A DNA stretch of 64,000 nucleotides from JBCCIM01 sp965263205 (GTDB lineage Bacteria; Bacteroidota; Rhodothermia; Rhodothermales; JAHQVL01), in assembly GCA_965263205.1 (NCBI GenBank), contig CBDHHF010000034.1, positions 124,001 to 188,000 of the forward strand. Reading direction: 5' to 3'. The notes under the pieces were generated by a model. The model did no database searches, was not told where the DNA came from, and saw only the letters and a program-made list of their open reading frames with translations. Position numbers and translations under genes: made by a program. Positions 45,541 to 54,773 of the stretch are shown piece by piece (within the stretch, counting starts at the first letter, position 1; the number at the start of each line of letters is the position of its first letter).

Positions 45541-45574
45541 TATTAAGATCCAGATTTACGAATACTGGACGAGG

Positions 45575-46939
45575 TTACTCGCGCCCGCCCAAATCCTCCT
45601 TCAACCGCTCAGCCCCATACCGTGCCATCAGGCTATTGAACCGCATCTCCTCGTCCTGACGGTCAAGCACAAGATTGGCAGCCATGAGCCCGTAGACCAT
45701 TGCGTCTTTTGCGCCGACGCCCGACATGCCGGCTAACATCACCAACCCGTCGATTGCTGCCCCGCTTTCGTCAGGGACCTGACTCACATAGGGCACAGCG
45801 TTTTTTGTCATCGAATACACGCTCGAGCGCCCATCGACGTATTCGAAGTCCGTCGCAGCAACGTCCATCCCCAACAACTTGGTGTAGTCAAAAATATTTG
45901 CCAGGGCTTCCTCTTGCTCCGCTGATGAAAGATTCAGTTGCCATACCAGGTCGAGATTTGACACAACGGAGCGTTGCTGACTCCCCACCCTTAGTAGCGG
46001 ATTGCCATCATCCTGAAAATATTCAACTGTTGCCTGGAATTGATCTTGCTCATCGGGTGCCAGCGCATGGACTAGCGGAAACCCCATCGCATAGCGTACC
46101 TGATCCGGGACAGGGAGTCGACTGAACGTTTCGTCATTGAGCTTAATAAACGCTTCGGCAACGCGCTGTGGCTCGATCAGGCCGGCAATGCCCGGGTTAA
46201 ATGATGCAAGCAAGGCGCCCGTATAAGGCCCTACCGCAGACACAACGTTGCGAGCAAACAAGACCTCAAGCGCTCCGGTCCTACCATCCTCTACTTCAAT
46301 TCTGAAGAGCCCATCCTCTTTACGTACATCAGTTACTTTATTGCGGTACCTGACTTCGCTTCCCATTCCCTGAAGAGCCAAATGTAGATGGTTGATGAGC
46401 GACATCGGATTGAGTGTGCCCGTGTACAGGCCATACTCGCGTAAGACCAATAAATCTTCAGGAATATCCATTTTAAAAAGCGCGTCAGCCGTTGCCGGCG
46501 AGTCGGCTAGCTTGAAATCAACCGCTTGCCTTTCGAGCGCGGGTATTACCGTATCCTTTCGCTCAATTGGGTGAAGGTTGGTAACAATTGCGGTCGTGTA
46601 AATATGCTCCATAATGTACGGACGCGCCACATCGTACCGCTCATTCAGATAGGCTACGAGGCCGGCCGTCTCTTTCAAGGCTCGCGTATGCATATACGCC
46701 GCATCATCGTCCTTGAGGCTGTGTTTCTGCGCAATACGCGTATCTCCAAAACTGGAACCTGTGGTATAAACGGAGTCCTGTTTCTCTAACAACAGCACAG
46801 GCATACCGGCTTGTGCCAGATGCCAACTCGTTGCGCTGCCCATCAACCCTCCTCCAATTACAACAACGTCGTGGACTTCTCGCTCGGTACACGATGACCA
46901 GAAACAAGTGAGCAGAAAAAGCAAAAACACATTCCGCAT
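45575..46939 (-). CDS. FAD-dependent oxidoreductase (DAO/sarcosine oxidase type) with lipoprotein signal
   Basis: The 454-residue enzyme opens with a lipoprotein-like signal (LLTCFWSSC) directly before the FAD Rossmann motif VVVIGGGLMGSATSWHLAQAG. The remaining sequence follows the DAO/N-methyltryptophan oxidase-like pattern: SSFGDTRIAQKHS, VVSAVGPYTGALLAS and the C-terminal GLVMLAGMSGVGAKDAMVYG. Most relatives are cytoplasmic; an outer-membrane or periplasmic lipid-anchored form is unusual and suggests oxidation of an amine or amino-sugar outside the cytoplasm. It lies convergent to the kinase, and its upstream intergenic region is 318 bp. Confidence 0.85.
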   Translation of the reverse strand: MRNVFLLFLLTCFWSSCTEREVHDVVVIGGGLMGSATSWHLAQAGMPVLLLEKQDSVYTTGSSFGDTRIAQKHSLKDDDAAYMHTRALKETAGLVAYLNERYDVARPYIMEHIYTTAIVTNLHPIERKDTVIPALERQAVDFKLADSPATADALFKMDIPEDLLVLREYGLYTGTLNPMSLINHLHLALQGMGSEVRYRNKVTDVRKEDGLFRIEVEDGRTGALEVLFARNVVSAVGPYTGALLASFNPGIAGLIEPQRVAEAFIKLNDETFSRLPVPDQVRYAMGFPLVHALAPDEQDQFQATVEYFQDDGNPLLRVGSQQRSVVSNLDLVWQLNLSSAEQEEALANIFDYTKLLGMDVAATDFEYVDGRSSVYSMTKNAVPYVSQVPDESGAAIDGLVMLAGMSGVGAKDAMVYGLMAANLVLDRQDEEMRFNSLMARYGAERLKEDLGGRE

Positions 46940-47257
46940 GATACTAGGCGAAGCTTGATGGTTATCGATAATCTTGGTGGTAGCGCGGTATCTAAAAAAA
47001 GGTACTGCTAATTATGGATCGCAGGGCCGGGCGGCGTTCTATTGGTTTAGAAATTAATCCAGTTAACGCTACCCTGCAACCCTCCTACGTTGCACGTCCG
47101 GGCAAAACTGCATCACGTATACCGGGTAGTTCAACGGCTCGTTGATGCATTAACGAATACACGCTGCCAATTCTTGCCCATCTCATATGCCTTGCCACGC
47201 ACGTTATTTTTTGTCAAATTGAACCTAACCTACCTTTTCCCACCAATACTCGCCCCC
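46940..47257. other. Non-coding stretch of 318 bp
   Basis: Divergent promoter region between the FAD oxidoreductase and the ThuA-dehydrogenase genes. No gene or structure is evident. Confidence 0.4.
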
Positions 47258-50140
47258 ATGAAAACGCTAGCTACCTGTCTATGCGCGTGTCTTCTATTTT
47301 TTGGATGTGCAACACCAGCTGATTTAGCCCAGCCAGATGAACATGCTACCTTCAACGTCCTGGTCTTCTCAAAAACCAAAGGCTGGCGCCATAAATCCAT
47401 AGAAGCCGGCATCAAAGCAATTGAACAGCTCGGACAGCAGCACAACTTCTCGGTAACAGCTACGGAAGACAGCCGGCACTTTACTAGCATGGACCTTACC
47501 CAGTATGAAACGATCGTATTCCTCAACACCACAGAAGACGTTTTTAACGAGGCACAGCAATCTGCGTTTAAAGCGTACATCCAGCAGGGTGGTGGATTTC
47601 TGGGTGTGCATGCTGCAGCAGATACTGAATACGACTGGCCCTGGTACGGCGAACTTGTGGGCGCCTACTTCGACAGTCACCCTGATCGGCAGTACGCTGA
47701 TGTCATTTTCACCGATCGCCAACATCCTGCAACGGCAGATATGCCCATTAAGTGGCGTCATTATGACGAGTGGTATAACTACAAAGCAAATCCCCGCCCC
47801 AATGTACATGTGCTGGCTGTTGTGGAAGAGCAGTCGTACGAAGGAGGTACCATGGGCCACGATCACCCCATTGCCTGGGCTCATCATTTTGACGGCGGAC
47901 GCGCTTTTTACACAGGCCTGGGACACACCATTGAAAGCTACAGCGACCCGCTGTTCTTACAACATCTTACCGGCGCGCTTATGTGGACTGCCGGTCAGGT
48001 GGAAGCAGATGTGACAGCCACTATCGCAGAAGCGTTCGATGAAGTGGTGCTTACCGGCGAACTGACCGATCCGATGGAAATTGACATCACCAACGATGGG
48101 CGCGTCTTTATCATCGAGTGGGCTGGCTCAGTAAAAATATGGGAGCCGGCAACGGGAGTTGCCCGCGTTGTTGGCTGGTTACCCGTCGATAAACGAATTG
48201 AAGATGGACTACTCGGCCTCGCACTCGACCCTAATTTTGATGAGAACGGTTGGCTTTACATCTACTATTCACCCATAGCCGGCAAACAAAGTTTTAACCG
48301 GCTTTCCAGGTTCACCTACGACGGACACATGATTGACATGGCGAGTGAAATTGCCGTCCTGGATGTCCATAACCAGCGGGAATCGTGCTGCCATTCCGCT
48401 GGAAGCGTACAGTTCGACACTCAAGGCAATCTGTACCTCTCAACAGGCGATAATTCGGGAGGCGATCCGGATGCAGCAGATATGAAAACGAGGAAATATG
48501 CAGATCAGGGTCGCACATCAGCCAATACAAACGACCTCCGTGGTAAAATCTTGCGTATCACGCCCCAATCTGATGGGAGTTATACCATTCCCGAAGGCAA
48601 CCTCTTTGAAGCCGACAGCCTCCATCGGGGTGAAATCTATACGATGGGCCACCGTAACCCATTCAGATTTTCGATAGACAATGCAACAGGTTGGGTGTAT
48701 TGGGGAGATGTTGGGCCCAACAGCACCGGGTACGATGAATTTAACCAGGCGCGCGGCCCAGGCTTTTTCGGTTGGCCACTATTCACAGGAGCTAACGTCC
48801 CGCATGAAGCCTACTATTTCGCCGAGGCCAAAGACAATATGGCACCCTACATGGATCCTGATGGCCCTGTCAATGCCTCTCCATTCAATACAGGTGCGCG
48901 TAATCTCCCACCCGCCCAATCATCCATCATCCATTACCTCAACGGCACGTCCGACGAATTCCCCGAACTTGGTGCTGGTGGACTCAATCCAATGAGCGGT
49001 CCCATATTTCACCGAAACGACAAAACAGCGCATCCGCACGCCATGCCAGCCTTCTATGACAACAAGTGGATGATCTATGAATGGATGCGCAACTGGGTGC
49101 AGTTGGCTACGCTCGACGAAGAAGGAACGCTGGTCAACCTCTCCCCTTTCCTTCTAGGCAAGGATTATATCAGCCCCATGGACATCGAAGTAGGACCACA
49201 AGGCCGGCTCTATATCCTTGAATGGGGTTCTTCATTCTGGGGGAGCAATGCCAATGCGCAACTGGTGCGACTTGACTATCATGGCACAACCAAACCCGAG
49301 CCTACACCACCATCACCGATGCCAACCGCTAACGCCGGTATCGCTTTTGAACACCCCGTGGATGGCGGATTCTTCGACTTCAACAGGCCGGTGTCATACA
49401 CTGTAAATCTATCCGACCAGGCACTTGGGGCATCCGCCTATGTGCAAACATATTCCGGCTACAACACCTCAGCTTTTCCCCTGGAGCAACTTACAGATCT
49501 GGAGGGGCACCTGGTTATCGATAGCAGCTATACCCACGCCCCCGATGTACCGCGCGTTAACCGGTATGCAGTTGTTGAGGCGTGTGTAAAGGAAAATGGC
49601 CATGCAGTATGTGATTCGAGAATGCTGCATCCCAAAGTCAAAGAAGCAGAGCACGCTACATCGTTTGAACAGGCGAGCACGATGATGCATGGCGCGCACC
49701 CGGCATCGCTTCACTGGGGGGGGACCGCATTGAATGTGATGCAAATCAAAGCCGGCGCAACGCTTACCTATACCCCCGTCAATTTATCGAATATTGACGC
49801 GATCACATTTCGGTTTAAATCGCGCAAGCCGGTCCAGATGCAGGTTTGGTGGGATGACGGCACCCCCGAAATACTGGCAGAAACGATGCTGGATGACACA
49901 GCCGGCACATCCGTAATCACCCGACAGGCAGCCTATATCGAGACGCTACAGTCGGAAGATCGACATGTAAACAACGTCAAGAAGTCCAAAGCCTTCACCG
50001 GATGGCGCGAAATCACAATTCCGATTGCAGATCCAGGCGGATCCCATACACTTGTGCTGACTTTCGAGAGTGATGAAAAAGGGACTTTGCTGGAACTTGA
50101 CACACTAATTTTTCAGGGACAGGGAGTTAGTGCAGAGTAA
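47258..50140 (+). CDS. ThuA domain fused to PQQ-type sugar dehydrogenase and C-terminal CBM-like domain
   Basis: Starting at the ATG 47258 the 960-residue lipoprotein has lipobox FFGC, a ThuA domain (about 30-250: NVLVFSKTKGWRHKSIEAGI, GGGFLGVHAAADTEYDWPWYG, FYTGLGHT), then a GSDH/PQQ-type six-bladed propeller (about 255-690: DPMEIDITNDGRVFIIEWAG, GLLGLALDPNFDENGWLYIY, LYLSTGDNSGG, GEIYTMGHRNPFRF), a linker of about 100 residues (an Ig-like segment), and a C-terminal carbohydrate-binding-like domain (about 810-960). ThuA-GSDH fusions occur in Bacteroidota and oxidise sugars at the surface or in the periplasm; the electron acceptor is not shown. A terminator follows at 50152. Confidence 0.9.
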   Translation: MKTLATCLCACLLFFGCATPADLAQPDEHATFNVLVFSKTKGWRHKSIEAGIKAIEQLGQQHNFSVTATEDSRHFTSMDLTQYETIVFLNTTEDVFNEAQQSAFKAYIQQGGGFLGVHAAADTEYDWPWYGELVGAYFDSHPDRQYADVIFTDRQHPATADMPIKWRHYDEWYNYKANPRPNVHVLAVVEEQSYEGGTMGHDHPIAWAHHFDGGRAFYTGLGHTIESYSDPLFLQHLTGALMWTAGQVEADVTATIAEAFDEVVLTGELTDPMEIDITNDGRVFIIEWAGSVKIWEPATGVARVVGWLPVDKRIEDGLLGLALDPNFDENGWLYIYYSPIAGKQSFNRLSRFTYDGHMIDMASEIAVLDVHNQRESCCHSAGSVQFDTQGNLYLSTGDNSGGDPDAADMKTRKYADQGRTSANTNDLRGKILRITPQSDGSYTIPEGNLFEADSLHRGEIYTMGHRNPFRFSIDNATGWVYWGDVGPNSTGYDEFNQARGPGFFGWPLFTGANVPHEAYYFAEAKDNMAPYMDPDGPVNASPFNTGARNLPPAQSSIIHYLNGTSDEFPELGAGGLNPMSGPIFHRNDKTAHPHAMPAFYDNKWMIYEWMRNWVQLATLDEEGTLVNLSPFLLGKDYISPMDIEVGPQGRLYILEWGSSFWGSNANAQLVRLDYHGTTKPEPTPPSPMPTANAGIAFEHPVDGGFFDFNRPVSYTVNLSDQALGASAYVQTYSGYNTSAFPLEQLTDLEGHLVIDSSYTHAPDVPRVNRYAVVEACVKENGHAVCDSRMLHPKVKEAEHATSFEQASTMMHGAHPASLHWGGTALNVMQIKAGATLTYTPVNLSNIDAITFRFKSRKPVQMQVWWDDGTPEILAETMLDDTAGTSVITRQAAYIETLQSEDRHVNNVKKSKAFTGWREITIPIADPGGSHTLVLTFESDEKGTLLELDTLIFQGQGVSAE

Positions 50141-50151
50141 ATGTTCTGTAA

Positions 50152-50196
50152 AATCAAAAAGGGATAGGTACGCATGCGTCCTATCCCTTTTGATTT
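50152..50196. terminator. Bidirectional terminator
   Basis: AATCAAAAAGGGATAGG (50152-50168) pairs with CCTATCCCTTTTGATT (50180-50195) with one bulge, between the converging GSDH and SnoaL-like genes. Confidence 0.85.
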
Positions 50197-50223
50197 AGGG
50201 GGAATTGTCTGATAAACTGGTAA

Positions 50224-50586
50224 TCATCCAGCGGCGTTGTAGTAGAAACGCTCTTTGACAATCTGGTCGCCATCCCAATGCTGCACAGTTACCTGTTCCA
50301 TGCGTACGCGATTGCCACCCTGGAAGGTAATGTCCATCCACACTTCTGCCATCGTAACCTTTTTCTCTTCATTAGAAGAAATGGCATCTACGCCGGCACC
50401 GTGAAATTCAGCAACGCTTGCGAGGAATTGTTTTTCACGTTCGCGGTTGGCGTCTTTGCCCGCCGTCGAATCGCCATTTCCTTCTACCATCACCACATCT
50501 TCGTGGTAGAATTTCTCAAAGGCTTCCATCAATTGACCGCTAAGAATCATGTCCTGTAATTCGGTTGCTTTCGCCAGATAACTCAT
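50224..50586 (-). CDS. SnoaL/NTF2-like small protein
   Basis: The 120-residue product starts MSYLAKATELQDMILSGQLM and has the NTF2-like cone: FEKFYHEDVVMVEGNG, VWMDITFQGGNRVRMEQVTV, HWDGDQIVKERFYYN. Members are small enzymes or ligand binders. The active-site residues cannot be assigned with confidence. It is cytoplasmic with no signal peptide, and is transcribed from its own promoter in the gap to the 51174 gene. Confidence 0.87.
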   Translation of the reverse strand: MSYLAKATELQDMILSGQLMEAFEKFYHEDVVMVEGNGDSTAGKDANREREKQFLASVAEFHGAGVDAISSNEEKKVTMAEVWMDITFQGGNRVRMEQVTVQHWDGDQIVKERFYYNAAG

Positions 50587-50724
50587 CGTATAGCTCGTGT
50601 ATGATTATTTACGTGTTGAAACATATTTGTTATAACACACAAATCAGCGGAAGTTGCACAGATTCCAGCAAACTACATGTAACGAAAATGCAACGAACTA
50701 TAAATAGTTGGACTAGCGACGCCC

Positions 50725-51174
50725 TTAGATCAGGAAACTGATCATGGCTACGATGAGCAGTACAGCTACCAGGCCAGAAGCGAGGACAAGCGAAAGTGCA
50801 ATGGCCATGTTAGCTGGGCTTAAGCCTTTACCCACCAATACAAGCCGGTCGTCCACCCAATCTACAGCTTCCTGAAAAGACAGACCGGACTGGCTGATGG
50901 CTTCGGTTACGGAATAGGCATGGAAGGTATCGTGCGTTTCGTCATAGATCGCCATGCGATCAGAACGGTAGCTCTTGATACAGCGTGGCCGGCCCATCGG
51001 GGGGAAATCAGCGTCTTTTGCGCGCTGAATAGGTACAGGGGCTGCTTTTACAGGCCGCGCGACCTTCACTGGTTGCTTGGCCATTGACGAAGGTGCCTTA
51101 AAAAGGGAGGGGCGATCAAATGAACGATCGGATTTACTGATCACAAGCGAGAGGGGCTTATACATGATACTCAT
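50725..51174 (-). CDS. Small protein with C-terminal membrane helix, unknown function
   Basis: About 149 residues from the ATG at 51174 (51165 is also possible). The N-terminal 75 residues are basic and proline-rich (PVKVARPVKAAPVPIQRAK), probably disordered, followed by a small folded segment (RMAIYDETHDTFHAYSVTEAI, SFQEAVDWVDDRLVLVGK) and a single C-terminal helix (IALSLVLASGLVAVLLIVAMISFL). A tail-anchored or inner-membrane arrangement fits. No family is recognised. It is divergent from the 51495 gene. Confidence 0.65.
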   Translation of the reverse strand: MSIMYKPLSLVISKSDRSFDRPSLFKAPSSMAKQPVKVARPVKAAPVPIQRAKDADFPPMGRPRCIKSYRSDRMAIYDETHDTFHAYSVTEAISQSGLSFQEAVDWVDDRLVLVGKGLSPANMAIALSLVLASGLVAVLLIVAMISFLI

Positions 51175-51443
51175 CTCTTCTCTTCTACGGATGGACGTGT
51201 TCTTTCTCCGGGCAAACACAAAACAACCAACATCGTGCCACAATTTCGCAACATTTTACACAAATTATCCCCAATTCCTGCAAAACAGGCAATTCAGGCG
51301 ATTCAGCGGTTACTTTAATTGTCACATCCTTATTTAATATCGACACATTTCTGCAACATTTAGCCCATCAGCCAAAAACCTTCTCCCCTGTCATCCCAAG
51401 GTGAGCACACATTCTCACTTTTGGTATCTACTTGCATCAGCCC

Positions 51444-51468
51444 TAATAGTTAGTTATACTAACTATTA
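51444..51468. promoter_or_regulatory. Perfect 11-bp-arm palindrome, MarR-operator-like
   Basis: TAATAGTTAGT (51444-51454), spacer TAT, ACTAACTATTA (51458-51468), 26 bp before the ATG of the secreted protein at 51495. The size and AT-rich symmetry fit a MarR/HTH operator, and a MarR gene lies 1.3 kb downstream. Confidence 0.65.
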
Positions 51469-51494
51469 TGTTTCACATACTATCACACGCCAAA

Positions 51495-52232
51495 ATGAAA
51501 TCTTTCTTTTTAGCTGGCACACTGATGTTAGCATCTTCAATGCTGTTCCCCCGCGAAAGCTTAGGACAGGCTACACCCCTACCCGTAACCAACGATTTAC
51601 TGATCCGCGAGGCGCGCATTACACATGTAGCCGCACTCGATGTGCTACACTTCACCATGCGGGTCAAAGGGTCTGCCGGCGCAACACAACCTGAGCCTCG
51701 CGGCACAATGGATGGTGCGCCCGTACTGGCCTATGTATTTCCTACCACCCTCAAACCTGAAGACGTCGGATTCAGGAATGCAACTGGTGTAGTAGCGCTT
51801 GCAATCACATCGCATCCTGATTTCGACGACACACCGTTGTGGGATGAAAATGGGAACGCCAATTACGATGATGATGGGCTTGTATTTCACACCCATTGGG
51901 TCGTATTGGGATCAGATGAGCGTGTCCCCGGCGGCCTGGCTGTGGTTGAAATAAAGAAGGAAGATGCGGCTAAGGTACTTCCGCCTACAGCGCCGGGCAT
52001 GCCCATGTATCTGGACTCACCAGGCTTCAACGTACGGCTTGCAAGAAACGCACTTCACGTGGTTGTACCTGTCCCCCGGGTCGGCGGCATGAAAAAATTC
52101 AATTTTGATGCTGTGAGTGCATACATGGAAGTCAATACAAGCGACAGCAGCCGGCCGTTGCTTGGTGTATATGAAGTTTACAGTGTCTTGTCGGGTGATC
52201 TGAGCCTGCCTTATACTGTACAAAAAAAGTAA
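51495..52232 (+). CDS. Secreted protein of unknown function
   Basis: About 245 residues from the ATG at 51495, which directly starts a signal peptide (MKSFFLAGTLMLASSM, cleavage near SLGQA). The mature part is beta-rich (VAALDVLHFTMRVKGSAG, GAPVLAYVFPTTLKP, GVVALAITSHPDFDDTPLWD, VPVPRVGGMKKFNFDAVSAYM) and contains a calcium-like acidic loop (DENGNANYDDDG). I do not recognise a family. A perfect palindrome just before the start suggests repressor control. Confidence 0.65.
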   Translation: MKSFFLAGTLMLASSMLFPRESLGQATPLPVTNDLLIREARITHVAALDVLHFTMRVKGSAGATQPEPRGTMDGAPVLAYVFPTTLKPEDVGFRNATGVVALAITSHPDFDDTPLWDENGNANYDDDGLVFHTHWVVLGSDERVPGGLAVVEIKKEDAAKVLPPTAPGMPMYLDSPGFNVRLARNALHVVVPVPRVGGMKKFNFDAVSAYMEVNTSDSSRPLLGVYEVYSVLSGDLSLPYTVQKK

Positions 52233-52336
52233 TGCTACATGATGGCCTCTTGCCTGTCTGGTCGCCTGATCAGATGGGCATGAGGCACATGCCAGCCCTC
52301 TGGCAATCGTCTGTATCAGCTTGAAACAATTCCGGC

Positions 52337-52390
52337 AGCAAGAACACGAAACAGCAAGAACACGAAATAGCAAGAACACGAAATAGCAAG
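52337..52390 (-). repeat. Three and a half 16-bp tandem repeats
   Basis: AGCAAGAACACGAAAY units at 52337, 52353, 52369 and a partial copy to 52390. On the minus strand each reads like the GATTTCGGGTTCTCGT family. The repeats lie between the 52232 stop and the Rof-like gene. Confidence 0.85.
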
Positions 52391-52424
52391 CCGCACTACT
52401 CAGGCGCATAAACCAAACTGAAAT

Positions 52425-52727
52425 ATGAGTCACTGTAATCTGCCATCAAGCACGCCCAACACGAACGGCTATACACCAATTTCGTGTGGGTACTACGACC
52501 ATCTGGAGGCTTTTGCGACGCTAAAAACAGAGGTGATGCTTGCGTTTGTTACTGAACATGACCCAAAACCTGCAACGGTACAAGGTCGTGTCATTGATTT
52601 GTTTTCGAGCAATCAGATGGAATTCATGCTATTCCAGGCCGGCGAAACGCTGCACGAAGTACGACTGGATCGCGTCGTTAAAATAGATGGTATCCCAAAC
52701 CCATCCTTTGTATCATCCATACCATAA
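52425..52727 (+). CDS. Rof-like Rho-binding antiterminator
   Basis: The 100-residue product contains the Rof/YaeO pattern: YTPISCGYYDHLEAFATLKT, then GRVIDLFSSNQMEFMLFQAG and LHEVRLDRVVKIDG, forming a small Sm-like barrel that in enterobacteria binds Rho and blocks its RNA-binding site. It starts 28 bp before the MarR gene ends the gap, so the two are likely cotranscribed. Rof in this lineage is poorly studied; the functional call rests on the sequence pattern alone. Confidence 0.8.
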   Translation: MSHCNLPSSTPNTNGYTPISCGYYDHLEAFATLKTEVMLAFVTEHDPKPATVQGRVIDLFSSNQMEFMLFQAGETLHEVRLDRVVKIDGIPNPSFVSSIP

Positions 52728-52754
52728 CAAATCTCTAATGCGATCTATTCGAGC

Positions 52755-53366
52755 ATGGCATCCACATTTGACCCGGCCTCACAACACAATGAGCCGCTAT
52801 TCAAGATAGTTGCAGGCCTGGATCGTATCGCCCAGGCCCTTCGAACGAGTATGTGGTCGACGGGAAAAACGCTGGGCCTTACGCCAATTCAGATGCAAGT
52901 GTTGATTTTTGTGCGATACCATGACGAAGCACGCAGGAGGGCCGGCTATCTTGCCAAAGAATTTGATGTAACGCCGGCCACCATGAGCCAGGCCATCAGC
53001 ACACTTATCAAAAAAGAGCTGCTCGAAAAACAAAAACTCGATACCGACGCTCGCATTCAAACCCTTGCGTTGACATCTAACGGTATCGCCGCTGTAGATA
53101 AAATAGAAAACTGGGCTAACATCCTATTGCCCCATCTCTCCGATCTGGACACTAGAACACAAGATACCGTTTTAACTTTTCTGCTAGACCTGATCGCATC
53201 GCTTCACAAAAAGGGTGTCATTTCGAGCGCAAGGCAATGTACCACATGCAGGTTTTTCCGAGAAAACGATGACAACACGCTAGAATACTATTGCAAATTA
53301 CTGGAGCAGCCATTAACCAAATCTACGCTGCGTATCGACTGCCCTGAACACGAGTCAGCGAACTAA
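52755..53366 (+). CDS. MarR-family regulator with a C-terminal four-cysteine tail
   Basis: The 203-residue protein has a winged helix at about 30-120 (GLTPIQMQVLIFVRYHDEAR, EFDVTPATMSQAISTLIKKE, LDTDARIQTLALTSNG). A tail of about 50 residues follows, with C162-x2-C165, C180 and C196 (QCTTCRFF, YYCKLLEQP, DCPEHE) that can bind zinc or an Fe-S cluster, making it a candidate redox or metal sensor. It follows the Rof-like gene by 27 bp. A hairpin lies after its stop. A perfect palindrome at 51444 could be its operator. Confidence 0.88.
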   Translation: MASTFDPASQHNEPLFKIVAGLDRIAQALRTSMWSTGKTLGLTPIQMQVLIFVRYHDEARRRAGYLAKEFDVTPATMSQAISTLIKKELLEKQKLDTDARIQTLALTSNGIAAVDKIENWANILLPHLSDLDTRTQDTVLTFLLDLIASLHKKGVISSARQCTTCRFFRENDDNTLEYYCKLLEQPLTKSTLRIDCPEHESAN

Positions 53367-53380
53367 CCGCTAATAAAGAG

Positions 53381-53412
53381 AAAAGGCCCCATACAGCGTA
53401 TGGGACCTCTTT
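53381..53412. terminator. Terminator between MarR and convergent barrel gene
   Basis: GGCCCCATAC (53385-53394), loop AGC, GTATGGGACC (53398-53407), with A-rich sequence before and TCTTTC after it. Confidence 0.8.
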
Positions 53413-53457
53413 CGCCTTACTCACATTACCGTATCAGGCAAAACAGAATACCTCGCC

Positions 53458-54504
53458 TTAAAACGCAAACTGCAGGCCGGCTACAATCTGCCAATCCGTT
53501 TCCAACTGTGGACCGTCCAGATTCTGTGCCACGGGCACAAGTCCCTCAACTGCCAACCGCAATCCATACAGTGGGCCGCCAAGTACGTACGTGTTAATTC
53601 CCAGGCCGGCATCGATGCGGGTGCCGGCGCGCAAATCGGTAAATACAGTTGGCACCATGCGCATGTTGACTGCGCCAGCATAAGCGGCTGAAGCACCGTC
53701 GATATCGCCCCAACTGGTTGCCTCAAGTCGAGCAGAAGCACTGATCCAGGGCGTGATTTTACGTGCCCCCCAGGTGGTAAAGAGAAAGCGGTTGCCCAGT
53801 GTATAGTCCTGATCGTTTTCACCCAGACGCAATACACCACGCGCCTGCGCGCCCCAAGACCAATCTGGCGTCTGGCCCAGGTAAGTGATGCCTGGCATCA
53901 GGTCAACTGTGCCTGAACCCAACTGCATCGGATACGGCAACTGGGCTTCGTTTGGCGCACTTGCCGGCGTAACATCGGCAGCTTCAATGGAGCCAGTTGG
54001 GAATGATACGCCGGCATTGAGGTGGACGCGGCTGTTTCCGAACGAGGCTATTTTATACAGACCAGACAGCTTGATATCGCCTACACCTGATGAAGAGGTT
54101 GTAAACGCACCACCCGCACGGGTCACATGGTCCATTTCAAGCGATACAACAGGTACCATCGCCATCAATGTCAAGCTGCTTGTTGGCGCATACATCATCC
54201 CGAACATGTGCATGCCCATTGGCATGTTGGTTGGCGATACAATAAAGTTCTGGTTGTTCGGATCGACAACCTCATCCGAAGAAAGACGGTCGGTTCCGTC
54301 GCGGTTGCCATCCATGTTCATGTACATATACCGGTAGGAGATCATAAACTCGCCGGCACCGTGTGTGTGATCGCCCATCACCCCTAACGGAGCGTGACCA
54401 TCAGGCCGCCCTGACGTCCAACCTACAGTAATTTGCGCAAGCGCATCCGTAGCCAAAACAAAGGTAAAAAGTGCAAAAACAGATAAAGTGGTCAAATTAC
54501 GCAT
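53458..54504 (-). CDS. Methionine/histidine-rich outer-membrane barrel, possibly metal-related
   Basis: About 348 residues from the ATG at 54504; signal peptide MRNLTTLSVFALFTFVLAT. A Met-rich segment (YMYMNMDGNRDGTDRL, PMGMHMFGMMYAP) and HTHGAG suggest metal contact, and the remainder is barrel strands to a final VAGLQFAF. Proteins of this kind sit with copper-tolerance genes. The upstream gene codes a His-rich small protein, and both are on the same strand. Copper is the best guess, not proven. Confidence 0.8.
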   Translation of the reverse strand: MRNLTTLSVFALFTFVLATDALAQITVGWTSGRPDGHAPLGVMGDHTHGAGEFMISYRYMYMNMDGNRDGTDRLSSDEVVDPNNQNFIVSPTNMPMGMHMFGMMYAPTSSLTLMAMVPVVSLEMDHVTRAGGAFTTSSSGVGDIKLSGLYKIASFGNSRVHLNAGVSFPTGSIEAADVTPASAPNEAQLPYPMQLGSGTVDLMPGITYLGQTPDWSWGAQARGVLRLGENDQDYTLGNRFLFTTWGARKITPWISASARLEATSWGDIDGASAAYAGAVNMRMVPTVFTDLRAGTRIDAGLGINTYVLGGPLYGLRLAVEGLVPVAQNLDGPQLETDWQIVAGLQFAF

Positions 54505-54773
54505 AGTTTTCCTGTGCTTAATCCAATATTGGGAAAAGGTATCAGTCACGAATATTGACTGACATATATGGCGGTTTGGTGAGATGCAGGACATCTGAGT
54601 CGATGGCATTCATCGCCTGAGCTTCCGTACGACTGAGATTCCGTGCGTCCAAGATGCGCGTACCTTACCCGTGCTCCTTATCCAGGCAACAGGAAGCCAA
54701 TACAGCTACGTCTTATGTAGCCACATTCGATTCCAGCAGAAATGGATAACATCGAAGAAACGTCTGGTTGTAT

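Noticed and set aside
51372..51392. A fifth copy of the heptad leader (AGCCAAAAACCTTC)
   Set aside because: Only the first 14 bases match; no heptads or hairpin follow.
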